Positions 1-5,095 of a DNA stretch of 5,236 nucleotides are shown piece after piece. Source of the stretch: an uncultured bacterium (GTDB lineage Bacteria > Bacillota > Clostridia > Oscillospirales > Oscillospiraceae); the NCBI GenBank assembly GCA_949288405.1, contig CASEKM010000248.1:1-5236 (forward strand). Direction: 5' to 3'. Under the pieces are notes generated by a model that was given only the letters and a program-made list of their open reading frames with translations, searched no databases and was not told the origin of the DNA. Position numbers and translations under genes: made by a program. Every line of letters begins with the position of its first letter. The first letter of the stretch is position 1.

Positions 1-46
1 ACCGGCCTCTACGAGAAAAGCGCGGCCGTTTTTGTACCCGCTGTAG

Positions 47-68
47 GGGCGGCCCCATGTGGCCGCCC
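47..68. repeat. REP-like GC palindrome upstream of serA
   Basis: A perfect 8-bp inverted repeat, GGGCGGCC (47-54) and GGCCGCCC (61-68), surrounds a 6-base loop. It is embedded in the context TGTAGGGGCGGCC...GGCCGCCCGCAGG. From general knowledge, palindromes built as GTAGGGGCG...CGCCCGC recur as dispersed intergenic repeats in several bacterial groups, including clostridia, so this is probably one copy of such a family. No T-run follows, so it does not look like an intrinsic terminator. Only one copy lies in the window, so its repeated nature is inferred. Confidence 0.5.
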
Positions 69-120
69 GCAGGCGGCAAAATCTCCCCCCAAAAAACCAC
101 CCAACAAGTGAGAAGGATTC

Positions 121-125
121 GAGGT
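121..125 (+). promoter_or_regulatory. Ribosome binding site of serA
   Basis: GAGGT sits 8-9 bases before ATG 134 and supports that start over the in-frame GTG at 59. A second purine-rich stretch, AGAAGGA (111-117), is about 16 bases away, which is too far to be optimal. Confidence 0.6.
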
Positions 126-133
126 TTTCAACC

Positions 134-1306
134 ATGTATCGTATTAAAACACTGAACAAAATTTCCTCCGCCGGCCTGGATCTGCTGGACCAGAGCCGCT
201 TCCAGGTGGGCGGCGACGTGGAGAACGAGGACGGCATTTTGGTCCGCTCCGCCCCCATGCACGACTATGTGTTCCCCGAGGAGCTGCGGGCCATCGCCCG
301 GGCGGGGGCCGGCACCAACAACATCCCCATTGAGCGGTGCAGCGAAAACGGCATCGTGGTCTTCAACACCCCCGGCGCCAACTCCAACGCGGTGAAGGAG
401 CTGGTGCTGGCCGCCCTGCTCATCGCCTCCCGTGACGTGATCGGCGGCGTGGAGTGGGTCCAGGAGCAGGTCCACACCCCCGGCGTGGACGTGGCCGCGG
501 CGGTGGAGAAGGGCAAGTCCGCCTTTGTGGGGCCGGAGATCTACCGGAAGACCCTGGGCGTCATCGGCCTGGGGGCCATCGGGGCCCTGGTGTGCAACAT
601 CGCCCTGGACCTGGGGATGGATGTGTACGGGTACGACCCCTATCTGTCGGTGGACGCCGCCCTGCGGCTGGACCGCCACGTCCATGTGGTAAAGAATGTG
701 GACGAGCTGTACCGGGTGTCCGACTATCTGACCATCCACATCCCCTACACCAACGACACCAAGGACTTCATCAACGCCGAGGCCATCTCCAAGATGAAGG
801 GCCAGGTGCGGGTGCTGAATCTGGCCCGGGGCGGGCTGGTAAACGACGACGACATGATCGAGGCCCTGGAGTCCGGCCGGGTGGCCCGGTACGTCACCGA
901 CTTCCCCGACGACAAGATCGCCCCGGTAAAGAACGTGATCGCCTTCCCCCACCTGGGCGCCTCCACCCCGGAGAGCGAGGAGAACTGCGCCCGTATGGCC
1001 GCCGACCAGCTGAAGGACTACCTGATCAACGGCAACATCAAAAACTCCGTCAACCTGCCCAACGTGTACCAGGACTGGAGCGGCATCTCCCGGGTGTGCC
1101 TGATCCACAAAAACGTCCCCGCCATGCTGACCCGGATCACCTCCATCCTGGCCGACGAGGGGGTCAACGTGGAGAACCTGACCAACAAGTCCCGGAAGGA
1201 CTACGCCTACACCATGGTGGACCTGAACAGCCGCATCAAGGACAAGGTGGCCGACGAGCTGCGGGCCATCCCCGGCATGATCCGGGTCCGGGTGCTCAAC
1301 CACTGA
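134..1306 (+). CDS. serA: D-3-phosphoglycerate dehydrogenase, short ACT-domain form
   Basis: This 390-residue cytosolic enzyme should oxidise 3-phosphoglycerate to 3-phosphohydroxypyruvate with NAD+, the first committed step of serine synthesis. The N-terminal substrate domain contains GAGTNNIP (about 58-65). The Rossmann domain carries GLGAIG (145-150), with the acidic residue in YGYDP (165-169). Catalytic residues are Arg232 in LNLARGGLV and His273 in FPHLGAST. The acidic partner position falls in TDFPDD (255-260), where Asp replaces the usual Glu. An ACT domain, expected to bind a regulatory amino acid, spans about 320-390 (CLIHKNVPAMLTRITSIL onward). The length matches the short clostridial SerA form, not the roughly 410-residue enterobacterial or 525-residue long forms. 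ATG 134 is chosen because GAGG (121-124) lies 9 bases upstream and homology begins at MYRIKTLNKIS; the frame is open further upstream (GTG at 59), but that segment is not SerA-like. The 2-base gap to the rhomboid gene suggests an operon. Confidence 0.95.
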   Translation: MYRIKTLNKISSAGLDLLDQSRFQVGGDVENEDGILVRSAPMHDYVFPEELRAIARAGAGTNNIPIERCSENGIVVFNTPGANSNAVKELVLAALLIASRDVIGGVEWVQEQVHTPGVDVAAAVEKGKSAFVGPEIYRKTLGVIGLGAIGALVCNIALDLGMDVYGYDPYLSVDAALRLDRHVHVVKNVDELYRVSDYLTIHIPYTNDTKDFINAEAISKMKGQVRVLNLARGGLVNDDDMIEALESGRVARYVTDFPDDKIAPVKNVIAFPHLGASTPESEENCARMAADQLKDYLINGNIKNSVNLPNVYQDWSGISRVCLIHKNVPAMLTRITSILADEGVNVENLTNKSRKDYAYTMVDLNSRIKDKVADELRAIPGMIRVRVLNH

Positions 1307-1308
1307 GG

Positions 1309-1887
1309 ATGCGCCCGCCGCCCATCCAGTACAACTCCCCGGTGGTGCTCACCTTCAGCCTGCTCTCCCTGGGCGCCCTGCTGCTGGGGGAGCTCACCGG
1401 CGGGGCGTCCACCGGACTGCTGTTCTGCGTGTACCGCTCTCCCCTGACGGACCCGCTCACCTACGTGCGCCTCTTCACCCATGTGCTGGGCCACGCGGGG
1501 TACAGCCACTTTATGGGCAACATCATGCTTCTGCTGGTGGTGGGGCCCCCGCTGGAGGAGAAGTACGGCAGCCGCCGCCTGCTGGGGTGCATCGCCCTCA
1601 CCGCCCTGGTCTCCGGGCTGGTGCAGGTTCTCCTGTTTCCGGGCACCGCCCTGCTGGGGGCCAGCGGCATCGTCTTTATGATGATCGTCCTGTCCTCCCT
1701 GGCCGGGATGCGGGAGGGGGCCATCCCCCTCACCCTGATCCTGGTGGTGCTCCTCTACCTGGGCGGCGAGGTCGCCGCGGCCCTCACCACCCAGGACAGC
1801 GTCTCCCAGCTCACCCACGTGGTGGGCGGCCTGTGCGGGGCGGTCCTGGGCTTCGCCATGGGCGGGGCCAGGCCCCCCTCCCGATAA
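1309..1887 (+). CDS. Rhomboid-family intramembrane serine protease
   Basis: The product is a 192-residue polytopic membrane protein. The visible rhomboid motifs are HxxxN with neighbouring residues (H67 and N71 in SHFMGNIMLL), the catalytic serine motif GASG (S119 within LLGASGIVFMM), and the C-terminal catalytic histidine H170 in LTHVVGGLCGAVLGF. Hydrophobic segments lie at about 12-29, 66-80, 91-110, 115-133, 140-158 and 169-185, consistent with a compact six-helix rhomboid core without extra domains. The Ser-His dyad and the oxyanion Asn are all present, so activity is plausible; the substrate cannot be predicted. ATG 1309 follows the serA stop after only GG. The GAGG at 1305-1308 abuts the ATG and is too close to act as a normal Shine-Dalgarno site, so expression probably depends on ribosomes finishing serA. 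A terminator lies just downstream. Confidence 0.88.
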   Translation: MRPPPIQYNSPVVLTFSLLSLGALLLGELTGGASTGLLFCVYRSPLTDPLTYVRLFTHVLGHAGYSHFMGNIMLLLVVGPPLEEKYGSRRLLGCIALTALVSGLVQVLLFPGTALLGASGIVFMMIVLSSLAGMREGAIPLTLILVVLLYLGGEVAAALTTQDSVSQLTHVVGGLCGAVLGFAMGGARPPSR

Positions 1888-1899
1888 GCTCCCCTTTTC

Positions 1900-1930
1900 A
1901 AGGCGTGTGCGCCCGCCGCACACGCCTTTT
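1900..1930 (+). terminator. Intrinsic terminator after the serA-rhomboid unit
   Basis: A perfect 12-bp stem (AAGGCGTGTGCG 1900-1911 with CGCACACGCCTT 1917-1928) has a 5-base loop CCCGC and ends in TTTT (1927-1930). It starts 12 bases after the rhomboid stop codon and ends before the ygiQ ribosome binding site, so it separates the two transcription units. Confidence 0.88.
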
Positions 1931-1946
1931 CTTCTACTTCACTCTC

Positions 1947-1953
1947 AGGAGGT
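1947..1953 (+). promoter_or_regulatory. Consensus ribosome binding site of ygiQ
   Basis: AGGAGGT lies 5 bases before ATG 1958. It is one of the strongest Shine-Dalgarno sites in the window and fixes the ygiQ start at MSIDRDLF. No convincing promoter is visible between the preceding terminator and this site; a promoter would have to overlap the end of the rhomboid gene or the terminator. Confidence 0.85.
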
Positions 1954-1957
1954 CCCT

Positions 1958-3022
1958 ATGAGCATTGACCGCGACTTATTTCTCCCCGTCAGCCGGGACG
2001 ACATGGCCCGCCGGGGCTGGGATTCCTACGACATCTTGATCATCACCGGGGACGCCTATGTGGACCACCCCTCCTTCGGCCCCACCATCATCGGCCGGGT
2101 GCTGGAGGCGGAGGGCTACCGGGTGGCCGTCCTGGCCCAGCCCGACTGGCGCTCCCCGGAGGCCTTCGCCGCCCTGGGCCGGCCCCGGCTGGCGGTGATG
2201 ATCTCCGCCGGCAACCTGGACTCCATGGTGGCCCACTACACCGCCGCCAAAAAGCGCCGCCACGACGACGCCTACTCCCCCGGGCGGAAGGCCGGTCTGC
2301 GCCCCGACCACGCCACGGTGGTGTACTCCAACCGGGTGCGGGAGGTGTTTGGGGACATCCCCGTGGTCATCGGCGGCCTGGAGGCCAGCCTGCGCCGGTT
2401 CGCCCACTACGACTACTGGGAGGACAAGGTGCGCCGCTCCATCCTCTTTGACGCCCAGGCGGACATCCTCACCTACGGCATGGGGGAGAAGGCCTCGGTG
2501 GAGATCGTCTCCCGCCTGGCCTCGGGCACCCCGGTGGAGGAGATCACCGACGTGCGGGGCACCTGCGTGGCCGTGCGGGACCCGGGGGTGTGCACCTATC
2601 CCAAGGTGGAGGTGCCCTCCTTCGAGGAGGTGTCCGCCTCCAAGGAGGCCTACGCCCGGGCTAACATGACGGAGTACCTGGAGCACGACCCCTTCGTGGG
2701 AAAGGCCATCCTCCAGCGCCACGGCCGGGACCTGCTGCTGGTGAATCCCCCTGCCCCGCCCCTGACCACGGCGGAGATGGACCGGGTGGCCGAGCTGCCC
2801 TATGTGCGGGAACCCCACCCCATGTACGACGAGATGGGGGGCGTCCCCGCCATCGAGGAGGTGCGCTTCTCCATCACCCACAACCGGGGGTGCTTCGGGG
2901 CGTGCAACTTCTGCTCCCTGGCCTTCCACCAGGGGCGGGTCATCTCCGCCCGCAGCCACGAGAGCGTCCTCCGGGAGGCCCCTCCGCCACCTTCCGCCAC
3001 CCCTCCTGCCAGAAGCAGCTGA
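1958..3022 (+). CDS. N-terminal fragment of the broken ygiQ
   Basis: Translation from ATG 1958 gives 354 residues. The first 341 are YgiQ-like. The last 13 (PPPPSATPPARSS) are out-of-frame sequence made after the junction, before a TGA at 3020-3022. The product would keep the iron-sulphur cysteines but lack most of the barrel, so it is unlikely to fold as an active enzyme. Confidence 0.6.
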   Translation: MSIDRDLFLPVSRDDMARRGWDSYDILIITGDAYVDHPSFGPTIIGRVLEAEGYRVAVLAQPDWRSPEAFAALGRPRLAVMISAGNLDSMVAHYTAAKKRRHDDAYSPGRKAGLRPDHATVVYSNRVREVFGDIPVVIGGLEASLRRFAHYDYWEDKVRRSILFDAQADILTYGMGEKASVEIVSRLASGTPVEEITDVRGTCVAVRDPGVCTYPKVEVPSFEEVSASKEAYARANMTEYLEHDPFVGKAILQRHGRDLLLVNPPAPPLTTAEMDRVAELPYVREPHPMYDEMGGVPAIEEVRFSITHNRGCFGACNFCSLAFHQGRVISARSHESVLREAPPPPSATPPARSS

Positions 3023-3900
3023 AACACGGCCTGTGCAAAAACCGGGCCTGCCTGGCCCCGGAGGCCTGCCCCAACCTGGACGCCGACCACACCGACTATA
3101 TGCTGCTCCTGCGCAAGCTCCGGGCCCTGCCCGGGGTGAAGAAGGTGTTCATCCGCTCGGGCATCCGGTTCGACTATTTGATGCGCGACCCCAGCGGGGA
3201 GTTCTTCACCGACCTGGTCCAGCACCACATTTCCGGCCAGCTGAAGGTGGCCCCGGAGCACTGCGTGGCCCACACCCTGGACTACATGGGCAAGCCCCAC
3301 ATCGAGGTCTATGAAAAATTCCGGGAGAAATATTTTAAGCTCAACCGGCGCTACGGCAAGGACCAGTACCTGGTGCCCTACCTGATCTCCTCCCACCCCG
3401 GCTGCACCCTGGAGGACGCGGTGCAGCTGGCCGAGTGGCTGAACAAGCAGGGCCACATGCCCGAGCAGGTGCAGGACTTCTACCCCACCCCGGGCACCCT
3501 GGCCACCTGCATGTGGTACACCGGCCTGGACCCCAGGACCATGGAGCCCGTCTTTGTCCCCAAGACCCCCCACGACAAGGCCCTCCAGCGGGCCCTGATG
3601 CAGTGGCGCAAGCCTCAGAACCGGAAGCTGGTGCTGGAGGCCCTCCACAGGACGGGCCGGGAGGACCTGATCGGCTACGGCAAGCGGTGTCTGGTGAAGC
3701 CCGACAAGGGACAGGCCCCCGGAGCCCCCTCCCCCCAGAAGCGCCCCGCCGCCCAGGGCGGGAAGGGCCGCACCCAGAGCCGGGAGGAGAAGCGCGGCGG
3801 CGCCCCCGCCCGCTCCGGCCCCTCCAAGCGGAAGGCCGGCTGGGCCAAACCCGCCGCCCCCAAGAAGGGCACCAAGAAGGGGCGCAGGCGGGGCGCATAA
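2974..3900 (+). CDS. C-terminal remainder of ygiQ, no start of its own
   Basis: About 308 codons of YgiQ-like sequence in a different frame from the N-terminal fragment. The first in-frame ATG inside the homologous part is at 3100 and has no Shine-Dalgarno site, so independent translation is doubtful. The terminal 65 or so residues form a basic low-complexity tail (KRPAAQGGKGR, PKKGTKKGRRRGA), which is common at the end of this family. Confidence 0.5.
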   Translation, partial: GGPSATFRHPSCQKQLKHGLCKNRACLAPEACPNLDADHTDYMLLLRKLRALPGVKKVFIRSGIRFDYLMRDPSGEFFTDLVQHHISGQLKVAPEHCVAHTLDYMGKPHIEVYEKFREKYFKLNRRYGKDQYLVPYLISSHPGCTLEDAVQLAEWLNKQGHMPEQVQDFYPTPGTLATCMWYTGLDPRTMEPVFVPKTPHDKALQRALMQWRKPQNRKLVLEALHRTGREDLIGYGKRCLVKPDKGQAPGAPSPQKRPAAQGGKGRTQSREEKRGGAPARSGPSKRKAGWAKPAAPKKGTKKGRRRGA

Positions 3901-3925
3901 AGCCGGAGACTTTCCTCCCCTCTCC

Positions 3926-3954
3926 TGTACAAGCGTCCAAACCTATGTTATAAT
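3926..3954 (+). promoter_or_regulatory. Sigma-A-type promoter of the 61-residue ORF
   Basis: A perfect -10 box TATAAT (3949-3954) is preceded, at exactly 17 bases, by TGTACA (3926-3931), which matches 4 of 6 positions of TTGACA. The segment is AT-rich in an otherwise GC-rich window. Transcription would begin near 3961, about 30 bases before ATG 3991. Confidence 0.75.
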
Positions 3955-3990
3955 AACAGCAGGAAATATTGGAGAGAGGGGGTCCTGTCT

Positions 3991-4176
3991 ATGACCGCGC
4001 AATATGCCATCCATGAGCTCAAGCAAGTCCGGCAGTACTGCTCCGCCCGGGCCATCCCCGCCATCGACTACGCCATCCAGGTACTTCAGGGACTGGCCGA
4101 GCGGGAGCGGCTGGTGGAGGAGGGAAAGGCCAGCGGGCCCCAGGGTCCGTCTCAGACAGAGGACTTTCCAGACTGA
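3991..4176 (+). CDS. Small uncharacterised protein, 61 residues
   Basis: I do not recognise this protein. It has an N-terminal part that looks alpha-helical (about 3-46: AIHELKQVRQYCSARAIPAIDYAIQVLQGLAERERLVEEG) and a Gly/Pro/Ser-rich, acidic tail ending in TEDFPD. There is one cysteine (Cys17), no signal peptide and no membrane segment, so it is probably cytosolic. Evidence that it is a real gene includes a consensus promoter about 37 bases upstream, a purine-rich GAGAGGGGG Shine-Dalgarno region (3974-3982) 8 bases before the ATG, and an intrinsic terminator starting 20 bases after the stop. It appears to be transcribed alone. The alternative reading, that it is only part of a small RNA transcript, cannot be excluded. 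Confidence 0.72.
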   Translation: MTAQYAIHELKQVRQYCSARAIPAIDYAIQVLQGLAERERLVEEGKASGPQGPSQTEDFPD

Positions 4177-4196
4177 CCCAAGCGCTTCACGATCAA

Positions 4197-4243
4197 ACGG
4201 GAGGCCGCACCCTATAAGGGGTGCGGCCTCCCGTCTGCTTTTT
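4197..4243 (+). terminator. Strong intrinsic terminator between convergent genes
   Basis: A perfect 16-bp stem (4197-4212 with 4219-4234) carries the 6-base loop TATAAG and is followed by CTGC and a T-run to 4243 on the plus strand, ending the 61-residue ORF transcript. It lies 3 bases beyond the bofA stop region on the other strand. Read on the minus strand the same stem is followed only by GTTTGAT, so it may also terminate bofA, though less efficiently. Confidence 0.88.
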
Positions 4244-4245
4244 CC

Positions 4246-4506
4246 CTATCGCAGCGCCCACTGGAGCATGAGCAGCAGCCCGAATCCGGGCGCCCCCAGC
4301 ACGCCCAGCACCAGGGCGTTCACCAGGTTGACGCCCAGGTCCACGCCGATCAGATGGCCCACCTGGCTGAATAGGGCCAGGGCGGCCAGCCCCACCGAGG
4401 AGCGCACCGCCAGCCGCAGCAGCCGCCCCAGGGGCCGGTGAAACAGGGCCAGCGCGGCCAGAAGCAGAAGGGCCAGCGCCCCCCACGGAGAGAGCCCGGC
4501 AGTCAT
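4246..4506 (-). CDS. bofA: BofA-family inhibitor of pro-sigma-K processing
   Basis: This 86-residue integral membrane protein belongs to the BofA family. In Bacillus subtilis, BofA sits in the mother-cell outer forespore membrane with SpoIVFA and holds the SpoIVFB protease inactive until the forespore signals. Hydrophobic segments lie at about 6-22, 36-54 and 61-84. The diagnostic part is C-terminal: GVDLGVNLVNALVLGVLGAPG (about 54-74) aligns by eye with the B. subtilis stretch containing INLVTTAISGILGIPG. The ATG at 4506 overlaps the DUF2508 stop as ATGA, and GGAG (minus strand, 4518-4515) lies 8 bases before it; the in-frame GTG at 4515 is a less likely start. The length equals the family's usual 85-90 residues. 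The role in this organism is inferred from homology. Confidence 0.88.
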   Translation of the reverse strand: MTAGLSPWGALALLLLAALALFHRPLGRLLRLAVRSSVGLAALALFSQVGHLIGVDLGVNLVNALVLGVLGAPGFGLLLMLQWALR

Positions 4507-4739
4507 GGGGCGCACTCCAGCTCCTTCACCCGGCGGAGCAGATAGTCGTACCGGGATTGGAGGGCTTTGATCTCGAAGACATAGGACTCGATCAGGTCGC
4601 TGTCGCTGACGGTGTTGAAGCCGCCGTAGGCCTGTTGGATCAGGGTGCGGGTGCTGGCCAGGGATGCCAGCAGCTCCCGGCGCTCCGTCTCCCGGGCGGC
4701 CTGCTCCCGGCGGCGGGCGGAGGACAGATGGAAGGACAT
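4503..4739 (-). CDS. DUF2508 / YaaL-like protein
   Basis: A 78-residue soluble protein of the DUF2508 family, to which B. subtilis YaaL belongs; the molecular function is unknown. The N-terminus is rich in Arg and Glu (RREQAARETERRELL). It is followed by the family-typical C-terminal stretch FNTVSDSDLIESY, then EIKALQSRYDYLLRRVKE (about 41-74), predicted helical and possibly coiled coil. ATG 4739 has AAAGGAG (4753-4747) 7 bases upstream. The pairing with bofA immediately downstream, in the order yaaL-bofA, is the same as in Bacillus, which strengthens both calls. In Bacillus recR precedes yaaL; here no recR is visible upstream. The ATGA overlap with bofA indicates translational coupling. Confidence 0.85.
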   Translation of the reverse strand: MSFHLSSARRREQAARETERRELLASLASTRTLIQQAYGGFNTVSDSDLIESYVFEIKALQSRYDYLLRRVKELECAP

Positions 4740-4776
4740 GGAAACGCTCCTTTCTCCCGTTTCAGCTTCTGTGGTA

Positions 4777-4804
4777 AGGATATGCCTAGTTTGGACAAAT
4801 ATTC
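4777..4804 (-). promoter_or_regulatory. Possible sigma-E sporulation promoter of DUF2508-bofA
   Basis: On the minus strand GAATATT (4804-4798) is followed after 13 bases by CATATCCT (4784-4777). From memory, mother-cell sigma-E promoters have an ATATT-like -35 and a CATAnnnT -10 about 13-14 bases apart, as in spoIID. Transcription would start near 4770, giving a leader of about 30 bases before ATG 4739. B. subtilis bofA is under sigma-E control, which fits, but the match is by eye and could be chance. Confidence 0.5.
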
Positions 4805-4880
4805 CAGAGCTTAAACGGAATGTCCGGCGGCCTTTGGGACATACTAGACCCGGACGGCAGAGGAGTGAGCCACCGCTTCT

Positions 4881-4896
4881 CTAAGCCGGTGCTGGA
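4881..4896 (+). repeat. Direct repeat copy 1 (CTAAGCCGGTGCTGGA)
   Basis: Matches 15 of 16 bases of the copy at 4991-5006, offset by 110 bp. Because 110 is not a multiple of three, the repeat is conserved as nucleotides and not as a peptide. Confidence 0.7.
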
Positions 4897-4930
4897 CAAA
4901 CTCTCTTTCGGCGGAAGGCGGGGGCGCGCC

Positions 4931-4954
4931 CCCTCCGACCGGTCGGTCGGAGGG
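4931..4954. repeat. Perfect 10-bp inverted repeat
   Basis: CCCTCCGACC (4931-4940) and GGTCGGAGGG (4945-4954) enclose the loop GGTC. It overlaps the palindrome GGGGGCGCGCCCCC (4920-4933). There is no T-run on either side, so it is not an intrinsic terminator; it could be an operator or an arm of a structured RNA. Confidence 0.75.
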
Positions 4955-4990
4955 CCGGTCTCAGGGGACTGCTTTGAGACGTCCGCGCCC

Positions 4991-5006
4991 CTAAGCCGGT
5001 GCCGGA
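4991..5006 (+). repeat. Direct repeat copy 2 (CTAAGCCGGTGCCGGA)
   Basis: Second copy of the 16-base repeat. Its CCGGTGC (4996-5002) can pair with GCGCCGG (5009-5015) to form a local 7-bp hairpin with one G-U pair; copy 1 has the same CCGGTGC and could compete for that partner. Confidence 0.7.
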
Positions 5007-5095
5007 GAGCGCCGGAGCTGACGCTCCAGGCGGAAACAAGTCCTTCGGAGGGAGACCCAGCCGGTCCCGGCGAAGTCTGAACGGAGGATTGTCCG

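Larger units (their letters stand above)
1958..3900 (+). pseudogene. ygiQ: YgiQ-family (UPF0313) radical SAM protein, frameshifted by internal deletion
   Basis: This is a broken gene for a YgiQ-type radical SAM enzyme, a widespread family whose reaction is unknown to me. Codons 1-341 (to 2980) hold the YgiQ N-terminal domain and the SAM/4Fe-4S motif CFGACNFC (Cys312, Cys316, Cys319), then SARSHESVLREA. The homologous protein resumes in the frame one base earlier with GGPSATFRHPSCQKQ (from 2974) and continues through KNRACLAPEACPNL, VFIRSGIRFDY, LKVAPEH, YLVPYLISSHPG and QVQDFYPTPGT to a Lys/Ala/Pro/Arg-rich tail ending at 3897, including the C-terminal DUF3362-type region. In intact relatives, about 16 residues ending in a GYIHDV-like motif separate LREA from GGP, and these are absent here. 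The shared junction sequence GGGAGGCC (2973-2980) explains both the loss and the frame change, of about 55 bp. The missing piece is part of the radical SAM barrel, so function is very unlikely even if the frame were restored. Either a real mutation or an assembly collapse is possible. Confidence 0.85.

Noticed and set aside
3..33. CGGCC...GGCCG followed by TTTTT at the window start as a terminator of an upstream gene
   Set aside because: The stem is only 5 bp with a 16-base loop and the window is truncated, so the call cannot be supported.
128..1303. Long minus-strand open frame opposite serA
   Set aside because: A shadow frame created by high third-position GC; the plus strand encodes an unmistakable SerA. 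The same applies to the long minus-strand frames opposite the rhomboid and ygiQ genes.
2973..2985. Programmed ribosomal frameshift in ygiQ
   Set aside because: No slippery heptamer is apparent, and about 16 conserved residues are missing at the junction, so shifting frame alone would not restore the normal protein.
4820..5080. An 86-codon plus-strand frame (MSGGLWDILDPDG...)
   Set aside because: No Shine-Dalgarno site, codons unlike those of neighbouring genes (ATA, CTA, AGA), no recognisable domain, and overlapping out-of-frame nucleotide repeats and hairpins. GC-rich DNA often keeps frames open by chance.
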